Source: Xanthobacteraceae bacterium (GTDB taxonomy: Bacteria > Pseudomonadota > Alphaproteobacteria > Rhizobiales > Xanthobacteraceae). Taken from it: a DNA stretch of 64,000 bases. The notes under the pieces were generated by a model that had not been told where the DNA came from, did not search any database, and saw only the letters and a list, made by a program, of their open reading frames with translations. Shown one piece after another: positions 38,054 to 47,483 of this stretch. How positions within the stretch are numbered: position 1 is the first letter of the stretch; every line of letters starts with the position of its first letter. The stretch covers positions 1 through 64,000 of the forward strand of contig SCUB01000004.1 of the NCBI GenBank assembly GCA_004297465.1. The letters run 5' to 3'. Both the position numbers and the translations under genes were made by a program.

Positions 38054-38506
38054 ATGACCATGGCCACCACCGATGCTTCCTCGCCTTCCGATGTTCGTGA
38101 CATCGAGGAAGGCCTGACGTTCCGTCCCAAGTTCGACGCCGCGGGACTTCTCACCTGCGTCACCATCGACGCCGGCAGCGGCGAGGTGCTGATGCTGGCG
38201 CACATGAACGACGAGGCGCTGCGCCGCACGCTGGCGACCGGAGAGGCGTGGTATTTCAGCCGCTCGCGGAAAGCCCTGTGGCGCAAGGGCGAAAGCTCGG
38301 GCCATGTCCAGCGCGTGATCGAGATGCGCACCGACTGCGATCAGGACGCGGTGGTGCTGCGGGTCGAGCAGGCCGGCGCGGGCGCCTGCCACACCGGGCG
38401 GCGCTCGTGCTTCTACCGCAAGGTGGAGGCGGACGGGACCGGCGCGCGGCTCTCGTTCGTCGACGGCGACAGGGCGTTCGATCCCGCGTCCGTCTACCGC
38501 AAGTAA
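38054..38506 (+). CDS. hisI: Phosphoribosyl-AMP cyclohydrolase
   Basis: The protein has 150 residues. It opens the purine ring of phosphoribosyl-AMP in histidine synthesis. The signature [17 protein letters not shown], the metal-binding [10 protein letters not shown] and the zinc motif [11 protein letters not shown] are all present. It is a stand-alone HisI, without the HisE domain, as in other alphaproteobacteria. GGGGGA lies just before the ATG at 38054; the next codon but one is also ATG. Confidence 0.96.
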   Translation: MTMATTDASSPSDVRDIEEGLTFRPKFDAAGLLTCVTIDAGSGEVLMLAHMNDEALRRTLATGEAWYFSRSRKALWRKGESSGHVQRVIEMRTDCDQDAVVLRVEQAGAGACHTGRRSCFYRKVEADGTGARLSFVDGDRAFDPASVYRK

Positions 38507-38517
38507 TCAGAAAAAGC

Positions 38518-39015
38518 TCACGCCGGCCGCATGCGGATGAATACCTGGCGGACGCATTCGGCCACCAGCGCGTCGTGCTGATTGAAGGCGCGGTGATGGA
38601 GGTCGACGATGCCGGCGTCCGGCCGCGACCGCGAGGGCCGTTTGGCCACGATCTCGGTGGTGCAGTGGATGGTGTCGTTCTCGAACAGCGGATGCGGGAA
38701 CTTCACGTTTGTCATGCCGAGATTGGCGATGGTGGTGCCGGTGGTGATGTCGGTGATCGAGATGCCGATCATCAGGCCGAGCGTGAACAGCGAGTTCATC
38801 AGCGGCTGGCCCCACTCGGTTTCATCCTGACAGAACTGCCGGTCGATGTGCAGCGGCTGCGGGTTGAGCGTCATGTTGGAAAACAGCATGTTGTCCATCT
38901 GCGTCACGGTGCGCGTGAGCCGATGGCGGAACACCTCGCCGGGCACGAAATCCTCGAAATAGAGCCCGCCGCGTGGATGGCGCTGCGGGGCGGCGGGCTG
39001 GTTGGCGGCGTTCAT
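38518..39015 (-). CDS. MaoC-like hydratase
   Basis: The protein has 165 residues with a hotdog fold: GLYFEDFVPGEVFRHRLTRTVTQMDNMLFSNMTLNPQPLHID is the MaoC/enoyl-CoA hydratase 2 signature with catalytic Asn/His. It probably hydrates an acyl-CoA double bond, such as mesaconyl-CoA or a fatty acyl intermediate. It lies alone and converges on hisI. The name mesaconyl-CoA hydratase would be speculative. Confidence 0.88.
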   Translation of the reverse strand: MNAANQPAAPQRHPRGGLYFEDFVPGEVFRHRLTRTVTQMDNMLFSNMTLNPQPLHIDRQFCQDETEWGQPLMNSLFTLGLMIGISITDITTGTTIANLGMTNVKFPHPLFENDTIHCTTEIVAKRPSRSRPDAGIVDLHHRAFNQHDALVAECVRQVFIRMRPA

Positions 39016-39186
39016 CAGCGCGTGATGCGGGCCTGGAGGGACTGCGTCTTAACCTTCCGTTTACCATAAACGTTAACACTCGGCAGTGTCCGGAATACCC
39101 AGGGGGCGGCCAAGGGCTCTCTCGGGAGTGGGGCGTTTTTGAAACCCAGGCTCTCGAACAAGCCCAGGACGATTGAGGCCAGCAAC

Positions 39187-40170
39187 ATGGCGGTCGATAC
39201 AGCCGGTACCGCAACGGGTCTGACGCCCGCCCGCCTGCAGATCACCGGCGCGATCCGGCAGGCGTCGAGTTCGACCGGCATCAGCTTCGAGTACCTGCTG
39301 GCCGCGGCCAAGATCGAATCGAACCTCAATCCGGCGGCGTCGGCCTCGACCTCGTCGGCGCGCGGGCTCTATCAGTTCATCGAGCAGACCTGGCTCGGCA
39401 CGGTCAAGGAAGCCGGGGCCGCGCTCGGTTATGGCCAGTATGCCTCCGCCATCACCCGATCGGCCTCCGGCCGCTACTCGGTGAGCGATCCGGCGATGCG
39501 CCAGGAGATCCTCAAGCTGCGCGACGATCCGGTGGCCAGCGCCGCCATGGCCGGCGTGCTGACGCGCTCCAACGGCACCAAGCTTGCCGCCTCGCTGGGA
39601 CGCGAGCCGACCAATGGCGAACTCTATATCGCGCATTTCCTCGGCGTCGGCGGCGCCGCGCGGCTGATCGAGCGCGCCGAAAGCACGCCGTGGACCAGTG
39701 CCGCGGCGTTGTTTCCGGGAGCGGCCTCCGCCAACCGCTCGATCTTCTACGACCGTTCGGGACGCGCGCGCGGCGCCGGCGAGGTCTACGGCGTGCTCAC
39801 CGGACGCTATGCCAGCGCCGCCAATTCGCTGGCCACGCAAACCGCGCTGGCCGCGATGAAATCGCAAACGGCCGCGGCTGCCGAGGTGAGCGTCAATGCC
39901 GTCTTCCTCGCGGCATTTCCGCCGGCGGGCGCCAACGCGGCAAATCCCGCCACGGGATCGGCGCCGCTTGCCCTGGTGCCGACGACGCTCGCCAGTTCCA
40001 CGACCGAGGCGCCGATGTTCCGCACGCTGTTTCAGGGCGGCGACCGGACGCAGCCGGTCTCGCCCGCCGTCCGGCAGCTATGGCAACCGGCGGCGGCGGG
40101 AAGCCCGGACAGCCGCGTGGCGCGCGGCTTCGATCTCTTCAGCGACCCCAGCGGCCGCTTCAGCGGCTGA
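39187..40170 (+). CDS. Lytic transglycosylase-like (SLT) protein
   Basis: The protein has 327 residues. The SLT fold is near the N-terminus: FEYLLAAAKIESNLNP places the catalytic Glu44, followed by SSARGLYQFIEQTWLGTV. There is no signal peptide before it, which is unusual for a murein hydrolase; flagellar-associated SLT proteins in alphaproteobacteria share this. The C-terminal half is Ala/Thr-rich and probably unstructured. It heads a plus-strand pair with the DUF2336 gene. The ATG at 39187 follows GAGG. Confidence 0.86.
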   Translation: MAVDTAGTATGLTPARLQITGAIRQASSSTGISFEYLLAAAKIESNLNPAASASTSSARGLYQFIEQTWLGTVKEAGAALGYGQYASAITRSASGRYSVSDPAMRQEILKLRDDPVASAAMAGVLTRSNGTKLAASLGREPTNGELYIAHFLGVGGAARLIERAESTPWTSAAALFPGAASANRSIFYDRSGRARGAGEVYGVLTGRYASAANSLATQTALAAMKSQTAAAAEVSVNAVFLAAFPPAGANAANPATGSAPLALVPTTLASSTTEAPMFRTLFQGGDRTQPVSPAVRQLWQPAAAGSPDSRVARGFDLFSDPSGRFSG

Positions 40171-40319
40171 TTCCGCCGTTAACGAAACGGCAATCAATCC
40201 AAACGTTTATGGTGAACGCTTTGTTAAGCCTCGGCGCTTAGCATGGGAACAACCGGCAAGCCTTGCGGATGCAAGACAGGCCGATCTCGTTCCAGGGTAG
40301 CGTTTCGCCGGCAGAACCA

Positions 40320-41501
40320 ATGATCGTTCGGCACTTCCTCAGTTGGGTTCGGACCGCCTCCGCCGGCGAACGGGCGGAAGCCACGCATGCGCTGGCGCGC
40401 GCCTGGCTGATCTCCGACCTGTCGGACGACGACCGCGCCGCCGCCGAAGGCGCGCTCCTGATGCTGCTTGACGATGCCTCGCCGCTGGTGCGCCAGGCCA
40501 TGGCCGAGGTGTTTGCCGCGAGCGCCGACGCACCTCCCGCCATCGTGCACGCGCTGGCCGCCGATCAGCCCTCGGTGGCGCTGCCTGTGATCGAATTCTC
40601 GCCATTGCTGATCGACACCGATCTGGTCGATCTGGTCGCCACGGCGGCAACCGACCTGCAATGCGCCGTGGCGCGCCGGCATCTGCTGCCGGTGGCGGTC
40701 GCCGCGGCGGTTGCTGAGGTGGCGGGCCCGGAGGCCTGCCTTGAACTTCTGGAAAATCCCGGCGCGGAGCTTGCCGAATTCTCGCTGCGCCGCATCGTCG
40801 AGCGCCATGGCCACCTGGCCGCCATCCGCGAGGCGCTGATCGTGCGCGACGATCTGCCGGCGCCGGTTCGTCTGGTGCTGATGGAACGGACGGCGGACGT
40901 GCTGACGCGCTTCGTGGTGGCGTGCAACTGGCTCTCCAGCGAGCGTGCCGAGCGTGCCGCCGCCGATGCGCGGTCGCGTTCGCTCATGACCATCGCCGCT
41001 GTCGCCGTGCGCGGGACCGACATCGCAGGCCTGGTCCATCACCTGCATGAAGCCGGACAGCTCACGCCGGCGCTGGTGCTGCGGGCGCTCTTGTCGGGCA
41101 ACATGGCGATGTTCGAGCAGGCGTTGATCGAACTGACGGGACTGCCGCCGGAGCGTGTCGGCGCCATGGTGATGGAGCGCGGCGGCACCAGCCTGAAGGC
41201 GCTGATGACGCGCGCCGGATTTCCCGAAGGGACCATCCTGGCGTTCCGCGCGGCGCTTTCCGCGCTGCACGAGATCGGCTTTGCCGGAACGGTTGGCGGT
41301 GTAACGCGGCTGCGGCGCACGATGGTCGAGCGCGTGCTGACGGCTTGCGAGGATGCGCCGGCCGCGGACGCCGAGCCGCTCTTGATCCTGCTGCGGCGGT
41401 TTGCCACCGAGGCCGCGCGCGAGGAGGCCCGGCTCTATTGCGACGAGCTGGTGGCCGAGGAAAATCCCGTGCCGGAAGCCTGCGGCCAGCTCGCGGCGTG
41501 A
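40320..41501 (+). CDS. DUF2336 helical-repeat protein
   Basis: The protein has 393 residues and is almost entirely helical, with HEAT-like repeats (LSDDDRAAAEGALLMLLDDASPLVRQAMAEVFA; HGLAADQPSVALPVI; ACLELLENPGAELAEFSLRRIVERHG). This is the DUF2336 family, restricted to alphaproteobacteria; function unknown, presumed a scaffold. An in-frame start at 40269 is also possible. Its location next to SLT, Hpt and response-regulator genes suggests a role in a local signalling or motility complex. Confidence 0.88.
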   Translation: MIVRHFLSWVRTASAGERAEATHALARAWLISDLSDDDRAAAEGALLMLLDDASPLVRQAMAEVFAASADAPPAIVHALAADQPSVALPVIEFSPLLIDTDLVDLVATAATDLQCAVARRHLLPVAVAAAVAEVAGPEACLELLENPGAELAEFSLRRIVERHGHLAAIREALIVRDDLPAPVRLVLMERTADVLTRFVVACNWLSSERAERAAADARSRSLMTIAAVAVRGTDIAGLVHHLHEAGQLTPALVLRALLSGNMAMFEQALIELTGLPPERVGAMVMERGGTSLKALMTRAGFPEGTILAFRAALSALHEIGFAGTVGGVTRLRRTMVERVLTACEDAPAADAEPLLILLRRFATEAAREEARLYCDELVAEENPVPEACGQLAA

Positions 41502-41546
41502 GCGCAGGGCTTCAGGCGCTGTAATTTTTCAGGGCAGATAAAGCGT

Positions 41547-42137
41547 TCACCCGGCCGGCGCGAGGCTCGGCGCCAGGATGGCTTCGAGATGCTCGGGGCG
41601 ATCGCGGTTGATGTGGGCGAGGTATTCGTCGGCGATGCCGCGCAGGCGGCGGCTCAGCGTCTCGGCGACGTTGACGGCGTTGATGCGGTCATGCTCGCGC
41701 ACGATGGCGAGGATCGCCTGGATGTGGTTGGCGATGAGGTCGGTCGGCACGTCCTGCAGCACCGGCGCGTGATCGATGATGCGGCACAGGCTTTCGGCGG
41801 CGATCGCCGCGGCCGGATAGCCGTAGGTGCCACCGGCGCCCTTGATGTCATGGGCGGCGCGATAAAGCGCGCCGCTGTGCTCGGGGGTGAAGCCGGCACG
41901 CAGCACGGTTTCATGGGCGGCGGCGAGGCGGTCGCATTCGACATTCATCCAGTCGTCGAACTGCACCGAGAGTTTCTGCAGCGCGTGTTCGGCGCGCGCC
42001 ACCGGATCGTCGCGGTCGCCCTGGGCGGCGCGGCGCACATAGGCGCCTAGCCGGTTGGGCGGCGTGATGACCTGATGGTCGGCGAAGGTGGCGACCTGGG
42101 GCTGTTCCGCCTTGCTGCTGGATTTCTTCGCGGTCAT
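41547..42137 (-). CDS. Hpt-domain phosphotransfer protein
   Basis: The protein has 196 residues. The phosphorylatable histidine is His96 in LYRAAHDIKGAGGTYGYP, the Hpt signature. Helical segments around it fit the four-helix bundle. The N-terminal 45 residues are polar, with VTPPNRLGAYVRRA resembling related proteins. It is encoded 43 bp downstream of a response regulator on the same strand, so the two are probable phosphorelay partners. No hybrid kinase is near. Confidence 0.88.
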   Translation of the reverse strand: MTAKKSSSKAEQPQVATFADHQVITPPNRLGAYVRRAAQGDRDDPVARAEHALQKLSVQFDDWMNVECDRLAAAHETVLRAGFTPEHSGALYRAAHDIKGAGGTYGYPAAAIAAESLCRIIDHAPVLQDVPTDLIANHIQAILAIVREHDRINAVNVAETLSRRLRGIADEYLAHINRDRPEHLEAILAPSLAPAG

Positions 42138-42180
42138 GGTCCGCTTCCTTTATCGCGTGCCGGAAATTCTCCGGATCTTG

Positions 42181-42726
42181 CTAGCCAGCGACCCGCGCCT
42201 TTTCGAGCAGGGCTGGCTGCTGGATGACTTCGGCCTTGCCGCCGACGCGGCGTTCGGGCCCGACATAGGCATTGCCGACGCTGCGGCGGCGGTCGGGGCC
42301 GAAATAGGTCTTGGTCTTGATGAACGGGCGTGGATTGGCAACCACGTTGAGGATGCGCTGATAGAGACCCTTGGCCGAGATCGGCTTGGCGAGGAATTCG
42401 GTGACGCCGGCATCGCGCGCCATCATCACCCGGCGCTTCTCCGAATGCCCGGTCAGCATGATGATCGGCACGTAGGGATTGGCGTTGGCGCCGGGCTGGC
42501 GGATCATCTGCGCGAGTTCCAGCCCGTCGAAGATCGGCATCGCCCAGTCGGTGATGACGATGTCCGGAACGTAATGGCTGAACATCTCAAGCGCGTTGGC
42601 GCCGTCATCGGCCTCGTAAACCTCGCGCGCGCCGAAGCTGTGCAGCAGCGTGCGCAGGATGCGCCGCATGTGGGCGTTGTCGTCGCTGACGAGAAACCGC
42701 AGCTTGTTGAAGTCGATTCGGAACAT
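42181..42726 (-). CDS. CheY-like response regulator
   Basis: The protein has 181 residues. The receiver domain (about 8-130) has acidic pocket Asp15-Asp16, phospho-acceptor Asp60 (VITDWAMP), Thr92 and Lys114, so it looks functional. A C-terminal tail of about 50 residues (FGPDRRRSVGNAYVGPERRVGG) has no DNA-binding fold; its repeated GPxRR motif (FGPDRR and VGPERR) is seen in homologues and may bind a partner. It is paired with the Hpt gene downstream. Confidence 0.91.
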   Translation of the reverse strand: MFRIDFNKLRFLVSDDNAHMRRILRTLLHSFGAREVYEADDGANALEMFSHYVPDIVITDWAMPIFDGLELAQMIRQPGANANPYVPIIMLTGHSEKRRVMMARDAGVTEFLAKPISAKGLYQRILNVVANPRPFIKTKTYFGPDRRRSVGNAYVGPERRVGGKAEVIQQPALLEKARVAG

Positions 42727-42815
42727 GGAGCGGCTCGCGAGGGGCCAGGGGCAATATACCTCGCGTTAACCATAGCGGCGGCGTGTTAACAAACCGTTGC
42801 CGGGCGGGGCTCGGG

Positions 42816-43595
42816 TTAATAGCCGAACTGCTCGCTCAGGATGCGCTCTTCCAGGCTGTGGCCGGGGTCGAACAGCATTTTCAGGGAGAGCGAACGGTCG
42901 GAAGTCACCGTGACCCGGCTGACGTCGCGGGCCTCGTCATGGTCGGCGACCGCGGCCACCGGCCGCTTGTCGCCTTCCAGCACCTCGATGACCACCTGGG
43001 CGCTGTTGGGCAACAGCGCGCCGCGCCAGCGCCGCGGCCGGAACGGGCTGATCGGGGTGAGCGCCAGAAGCTGGGCGTGGATCGGCAGGATTGGTCCCTG
43101 CGCCGACAGGTTGTAGGCGGTGGAGCCGGCGGGCGTCGCCACCATGACGCCGTCGGCCACAAGCTCGGCCATGCGTTCGCGGCCGTCGACCAGGATGCGC
43201 AGCCGCGCCGCCTGGTGGGTCTGGCGGAACAGGGCGACCTCGTTGATGGCGTGGTGGCGGTGCTCGATGCCGTGGATGTCGGTGGCGCGCATCAGCAGCG
43301 GATGGATGATCGTGACCTTGGCGGCGGCCAGCCGGGCAAGCAGGTCGTCCTCGGAATATTCGTTCATGAGGAAGCCGACCGTGCCGCGGTGCATGCCATA
43401 GATCGGCGTGTTCGAATTCAGCCGGCGGTGCAGCGTCTGCAGCATCAGGCCGTCGCCACCGAGCGCGACAATGACGTCGGCATTTTCCGGCGCGGCATTG
43501 CCATAGCGCCGGATCAGCGCCTCCTGGGCCTCGCGCGCCTCCGGGCTGGGGCTCGCAACGAAGGCGATTCGCTCATATGCTTTGGGGGTGGTCAT
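42816..43595 (-). CDS. nadK: NAD kinase
   Basis: The protein has 259 residues. It phosphorylates NAD to NADP. The GGDG motif is at 46-49 ([14 protein letters not shown]), with NEVALFR and [23 protein letters not shown] supplying the nucleotide site. The ATG at 43595 is preferred over an upstream ATG at 43625. It lies divergent from cutA with 50 bp between. Confidence 0.96.
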   Translation of the reverse strand: MTTPKAYERIAFVASPSPEAREAQEALIRRYGNAAPENADVIVALGGDGLMLQTLHRRLNSNTPIYGMHRGTVGFLMNEYSEDDLLARLAAAKVTIIHPLLMRATDIHGIEHRHHAINEVALFRQTHQAARLRILVDGRERMAELVADGVMVATPAGSTAYNLSAQGPILPIHAQLLALTPISPFRPRRWRGALLPNSAQVVIEVLEGDKRPVAAVADHDEARDVSRVTVTSDRSLSLKMLFDPGHSLEERILSEQFGY

Positions 43596-43645
43596 TTGAA
43601 AAACGCGGGGGTTCCCGAAGCTCACGCGCGACAGGAACGGATACC

Positions 43646-43981
43646 ATGCAGCGCGCCATCCTCGTCTATACGACGTTTTCCACCGTTGTCGAGGCGGAAC
43701 GGGTGGGCGAGGCGCTGGTGGAGGCGCGACTTGCGGCTTGCGTTAACATCCTGCCGGGCATGATTTCGCATTACCGCTGGGAGGGCGAGATCGCGCGTGC
43801 GGAGGAGGCCGTGATGCTGGTCAAGACCCGCGCCGAGTTGGGCGAGGACGTGCGCGCCGCGATCCGCGCCCTGCATTCCTACGCCACGCCGATGATCGCG
43901 GTGATCCCGCTCGCGAGCATGGATGGCGACACGCTCGCATGGCTGATGGCGGCGACGGAGCGGGGGGAGCCTGCAACCTGA
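43646..43981 (+). CDS. cutA: CutA1 divalent-cation tolerance protein
   Basis: The protein has 111 residues. Family signatures [33 protein letters not shown] and [22 protein letters not shown] are clear. It is a small trimeric PII-like protein, cytosolic, linked to copper tolerance in E. coli though its general role is uncertain. No ligand or partner gene is adjacent. Confidence 0.95.
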   Translation: MQRAILVYTTFSTVVEAERVGEALVEARLAACVNILPGMISHYRWEGEIARAEEAVMLVKTRAELGEDVRAAIRALHSYATPMIAVIPLASMDGDTLAWLMAATERGEPAT

Positions 43982-44123
43982 CAGCCTGTTCACGTTGATG
44001 AATTGGGGTTGTCATTGCGTTTCAGGCTGTATTCAGCAGGTCGGGTCCAGGATTTGCGGGTGATCAGGCGGACAAGCCCGGATGACGGGCTCGCCGCAGT
44101 TCCGCACAGAAAGGATTCCCGTG

Positions 44124-44363
44124 ATGTTGAAGAAACTCTCCGCTGTCATGATTGCGGCCGCATTCATGACCTCGCCTGTGCTGGCGGCCAGCGACACGTA
44201 TTCGGCCACGCCTCCCGCAACCCAGACCGCGCCGTCGAAGAGCGCCACCAATGCGATGGCCAAGACGACGGCCAAGGCCAAGGTCACGAAGAAGAAGGTA
44301 CGGCATGTCCGCGCCCACAAGACGATGAAGCATCACAAGATGCCTTCCAAGCCTGTTGGCTAG
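44124..44363 (+). CDS. Small exported Lys/His/Ala-rich protein
   Basis: The protein has 79 residues. A signal peptide (MLKKLSAVMIAAAFMTSPVLA) is followed by a low-complexity mature part with Thr/Pro then AKTTAKAKVTKKKVRHVRAHKTMKHHKMPSK. It is strongly basic; similar small proteins are frequent in Hyphomicrobiales with no known function and might bind nucleic acid, metals or the envelope. AAGGA precedes the ATG at 44124. A strong terminator follows at 44381-44414. Confidence 0.72.
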   Translation: MLKKLSAVMIAAAFMTSPVLAASDTYSATPPATQTAPSKSATNAMAKTTAKAKVTKKKVRHVRAHKTMKHHKMPSKPVG

Positions 44364-44380
44364 GGCATGATCCGAATCAA

Positions 44381-44422
44381 ACGGCCCGCGGTCGCTGCAT
44401 CGACCGCGGGCCGTTCTTTTTT
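44381..44422. terminator. Bidirectional intrinsic terminator
   Basis: A perfect 14-bp stem ACGGCCCGCGGTCG / CGACCGCGGGCCGT with loop CTGCAT is followed by TCTTTTTT on the plus strand. It ends the small basic-protein gene and lies between it and the convergent TonB receptor, so it may serve both. Confidence 0.9.
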
Positions 44423-44426
44423 GGAA

Positions 44427-46547
44427 TCAGAACTTGACGCCGGCCTTGGCCATGAAGGTGCGGCCGGGCAGCGGGTAGGCGTTGTAGACGCCGGGCGTGA
44501 ACGCGCTGGCGATGCCGTAATCGTAGTACAGCACGTCGAACACGTTGTTGACCGCGAACGACCAGAACATCTTGTCGTATTCGCCGCTCACCTTGAGATC
44601 TAGCGTGGCGTTGGCCGGGATGAGCGGCTGGACGTTGCGCTGGTCGTTATCGAGGCGGCGCTCGCCCCAGTAGCGGACATTGGCGTCGACCACGAAATAC
44701 TTCTGCCAGACATCCCAGGAGACGCCGGCGTTGGCGGTCACGCGCGAGACCAGCGGAATGTCGTTGCCGGCGAACGGGCCTTCGCGGAAGAACGCCCGCA
44801 TGTAGGTGAAGCTGCCGCGCAGCCGCACCGAATCGCTCACCCGGTAGCTCGCGTTGGTCTCGCTGCCGTAGCGCCGGGTGGGATCGAGGTTGTAGTTGTA
44901 CATGTCCACCGGGTTGTAGTGGATCTCGTTCTCCAGCCACATGTCGAACAGGCTGGACTGGATTTCCAGCGGGCCGCGCGAGAATCGGATGCCGGCTTCG
45001 AAGTCGTGCGAGGTCTGCGTCTTGAGCGCGAAGTTCTGCGGAATCGGCGCCCAGAAATTGTTGGGATCGTAGGCCGGGCCGGTGAAGATGCGCTCGTCGA
45101 CATTGGGCGTGCGGAAGGCGCGCGCCGCGCGTCCGAACAGCGCGACGCTGGCGTTGAGGCGGTGCTCGACGCCGACATGCAGGGCATGCTGCCATTCGTC
45201 GGTATTGAGCGGCGTGGCCTGCGCGCTGGAATAGAACAGCGGCGCCGGCGCCGTCGCATCGTAGCGGTCGCGCGCGGAAAGGCCGATCCATTGCAGCCGT
45301 CCGCCATAGGAGACGTCGGTGCTGGGCAGCACGCCGAGCGTCTGCTGCCAGTAAACGGCCGCCGACTGCTGGTTGAGATCGAAGGCATGGATCGGCGCCT
45401 GGCCCTTGAACTGGCTGCGGTCCGAATTGTAGATGGCGTCGTAGTAGTCGAACCCGGTCAGGACGTTCGAGCGCATGCCGAACATCTCGCCCTTGAGGCT
45501 CAGGCGCGGCGTGATCGACCACGTGGTGAGCGTGGTGTCGACGTAGCTTGCTCCACCGAACGGATCGGCGGGGTCGCCGAAATAGCCGGCCTGCTGCTTC
45601 TTGTTGCGCACGCCGCCGTCAACCAGAAACTCGGCGCCGGCCCACAGCTTCTGCGTGATGCCGGTGGTGATGTTGAAGCCCTGCTTGTCGCCGTAATCGA
45701 ACGGCGACGAGGTGCCGCGCCGGTCGGTGGCGAGCTGGTTGACGCCATTGAGGTAGTACGAAGTCGAGCGGCCGCCGGGCAGGCCGAGATGCTGGTCGTC
45801 GCCGGACAGGTTGAGGAACGCGCTGAAATCGCCCGTGGTGTAGCGCACCTCGCCGGTGCCGTTGCGCTGGCGCAACGCGTTGTTGTCGCGATAGCCGTCC
45901 GAATTGACCGCGTTGCCGAACGCCGCGGCCGAGTAGGGGCCCGACGAGGTGCTGGCCGAGATGTTGCCTTCGCGCTGGCCATAGGAGCCGGCGCCGGCCT
46001 CGATGCGCAGCGAGGGCGGCAGGTTGGCGCCGCTCTTGGTGACGATGTTGATGACGCCGCCGACGGCATTGTCGCCGTACAGCACGGCGCCGCTGTTGCC
46101 GCGCGTGATCTCGATGCGCTCGATGGCGTTGCGCGGCAGCGTGCTCAGATCGACGCCGGCGAGGTCGAGGTCGTTGAGGCGGCGGCCGTTGATCAGGATC
46201 AGCGTATTGGCAGTGGCGAAGGCGCCGAAGCCGCGCACGTCGACCGCGCTCATCGCGCCGTTGACGCCGCCGAACAGGTTCGTCGTCTGCACGCCGGCCT
46301 TGGTCGCCAGGACATCCTGGATGGTCTGGCCCGGCGCCTTCTCGATTTCTTCCGAATTGATGATGGTCGTCGAAGCGCCGACGATGCCCTCATCGAGCCG
46401 GGTGGAGTTCGCCGAGATGGTGACCGGCGGAAGCTCGATCGGCTCCGCCCGGGCTGGCGTTACGGCGCAGGCGCCGGTCAGCAGGATGAGCCCGATGGCC
46501 GTTCGCGACGCGAGGGGAGACTGGGGGCAGGGGATGAAGGCAGGCAT
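44427..46547 (-). CDS. TonB-dependent receptor, BtuB-like, cobalamin-regulated
   Basis: The protein has 706 residues. A signal peptide (about 1-34, ending TPARAE) precedes the TonB box region (LPPVTISA), a plug domain (about 45-155: TIQDVLATKAGVQTTNLFG, then ALYGDNAVGGVINIVTKSG-like sequence) and a 22-strand barrel ending in the outer-membrane signal FMAKAGVKF. It imports a large ligand using TonB energy. A cobalamin riboswitch in its leader identifies the ligand as cobalamin or a corrinoid. GGAGAG lies 4 nt before the ATG at 46547. No btuCDF genes are nearby. Confidence 0.93.
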   Translation of the reverse strand: MPAFIPCPQSPLASRTAIGLILLTGACAVTPARAEPIELPPVTISANSTRLDEGIVGASTTIINSEEIEKAPGQTIQDVLATKAGVQTTNLFGGVNGAMSAVDVRGFGAFATANTLILINGRRLNDLDLAGVDLSTLPRNAIERIEITRGNSGAVLYGDNAVGGVINIVTKSGANLPPSLRIEAGAGSYGQREGNISASTSSGPYSAAAFGNAVNSDGYRDNNALRQRNGTGEVRYTTGDFSAFLNLSGDDQHLGLPGGRSTSYYLNGVNQLATDRRGTSSPFDYGDKQGFNITTGITQKLWAGAEFLVDGGVRNKKQQAGYFGDPADPFGGASYVDTTLTTWSITPRLSLKGEMFGMRSNVLTGFDYYDAIYNSDRSQFKGQAPIHAFDLNQQSAAVYWQQTLGVLPSTDVSYGGRLQWIGLSARDRYDATAPAPLFYSSAQATPLNTDEWQHALHVGVEHRLNASVALFGRAARAFRTPNVDERIFTGPAYDPNNFWAPIPQNFALKTQTSHDFEAGIRFSRGPLEIQSSLFDMWLENEIHYNPVDMYNYNLDPTRRYGSETNASYRVSDSVRLRGSFTYMRAFFREGPFAGNDIPLVSRVTANAGVSWDVWQKYFVVDANVRYWGERRLDNDQRNVQPLIPANATLDLKVSGEYDKMFWSFAVNNVFDVLYYDYGIASAFTPGVYNAYPLPGRTFMAKAGVKF

Positions 46548-46720
46548 GACGCTCTCCGACGGTGAAGTACGGAGGGTTCGCTGCCGAGGGACACCATTTC
46601 CATCAGCTTTGACCCGGGAACGGGCCACCGGCCAGCCCTCCGCAACGGTTGCTTCCAAAGTCACCGCTGCGGAAAACCGCCCCGATCGCACGCCCCGCGC
46701 GACGGAAGGATGACCGGAAC

Positions 46721-46917
46721 AGGCAGGTTTCCTGGCTTGCGGGTCGTGGCTCTCGTCCGCCTTCCCACATGCACCGTTGCCGGGCATGCAGTGGCCTGAT
46801 GGACGACAACTCACCGCTTACAGTTGCGGGGGCAGCCTCGGTTTGGCTTCCGTCATGTACGAAAACGGAAGCGACACCGAATTCCCTCATAGCCGGCCTT
46901 GCGGCCGGACCTGTGCC
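46721..46917 (-). ncRNA. Cobalamin riboswitch
   Basis: On the minus strand the conserved blocks appear in order: ACAGGT (P1), GGAATTCGGTG, GCCAAACCGAGGCTGCCCCCGCAACTGTAAGCGG with the B12-box core, GGCCACTG, GGGAAGG, then GCCAGGAAACCTGCC closing P1. It lies 174 nt before the TonB receptor ATG and should shut off its expression when adenosylcobalamin is bound. Confidence 0.95.
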
Positions 46918-46926
46918 GTATGGAAC

Positions 46927-46955
46927 AATCAAACGGCTCGAAAGAGCCTTGTCAA
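46927..46955 (-). promoter_or_regulatory. Promoter of the cobalamin riboswitch transcript
   Basis: On the minus strand a perfect -35 TTGACA (46950-46955) is followed after 17 nt by TTGATT (46927-46932), a weak -10. Transcription would start just before the riboswitch. Confidence 0.6.
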
Positions 46956-47053
46956 TGACGGATTGACGCCGCAGCGCGGGACGCCGAAATTGCGTGCCGG
47001 AGTGTGGCGGCCGGGAAACGCTCGGGCGTTTTTTGGCAAGACGGGAGCTCGAA

Positions 47054-47479
47054 TTGCGCGACATCGCCCGCATACTGGCGGCGGCCATGCTCATCGCCGG
47101 CCTGGCGGGGCTTGCCGCCTGCGCGACGCCGGAGCCCGCGGAAGTGGCGTTTTCCGTGCCGCGCGGCGGGCCGCAGCCATTTCCCGCCAACTACCGCGCC
47201 GAGCTGCTGATTTTCCTGCGCAGCTATCTCAACGATCCGACCGGGGTGCGCGAGGCCATGATCGCCGGGCCGGTGACGCGGCTGTTTGGAGGGTACGAGC
47301 GCTACATTGTCTGTTTGCGCTACAACGCGCGCAACCTGTCGGGCGGCTACACCGGCGCCTCCGACCGCATGGCGACCTATCTCGACGGCCGATTCGACCG
47401 TCTGGTGGAGACTGCGCGCGAATATTGCTCCGGTGCCGCTTACGTGCCATTCCCGGAGCTGGAGAAGTTCAGGCGCTGA
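47054..47479 (+). CDS. Predicted lipoprotein, function unknown
   Basis: The protein has 141 residues. It starts at TTG (47054), preceded by GGGAG about 7 nt upstream. The signal peptide MRDIARILAAAMLIAGLAGLAAC ends in a lipobox LAAC. The mature part contains PANYRAELLIFLRSYLNDPTGVREAMIAGP and CLRYNARN, which fit a small family of alphaproteobacterial lipoproteins. An ATG at 47087 is an alternative but would remove part of the signal peptide. Confidence 0.75.
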   Translation: MRDIARILAAAMLIAGLAGLAACATPEPAEVAFSVPRGGPQPFPANYRAELLIFLRSYLNDPTGVREAMIAGPVTRLFGGYERYIVCLRYNARNLSGGYTGASDRMATYLDGRFDRLVETAREYCSGAAYVPFPELEKFRR

Positions 47480-47483
47480 GGCT

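Noticed and set aside
44919..46565. A 548-codon plus-strand open frame
   Set aside because: It is antisense to the TonB receptor gene; Arg/Gly/Ala/Val-rich without domains.
46603..47190. A 195-codon minus-strand open frame across the TonB leader
   Set aside because: It covers the cobalamin riboswitch and the antisense of a lipoprotein gene, so it is not a protein gene.
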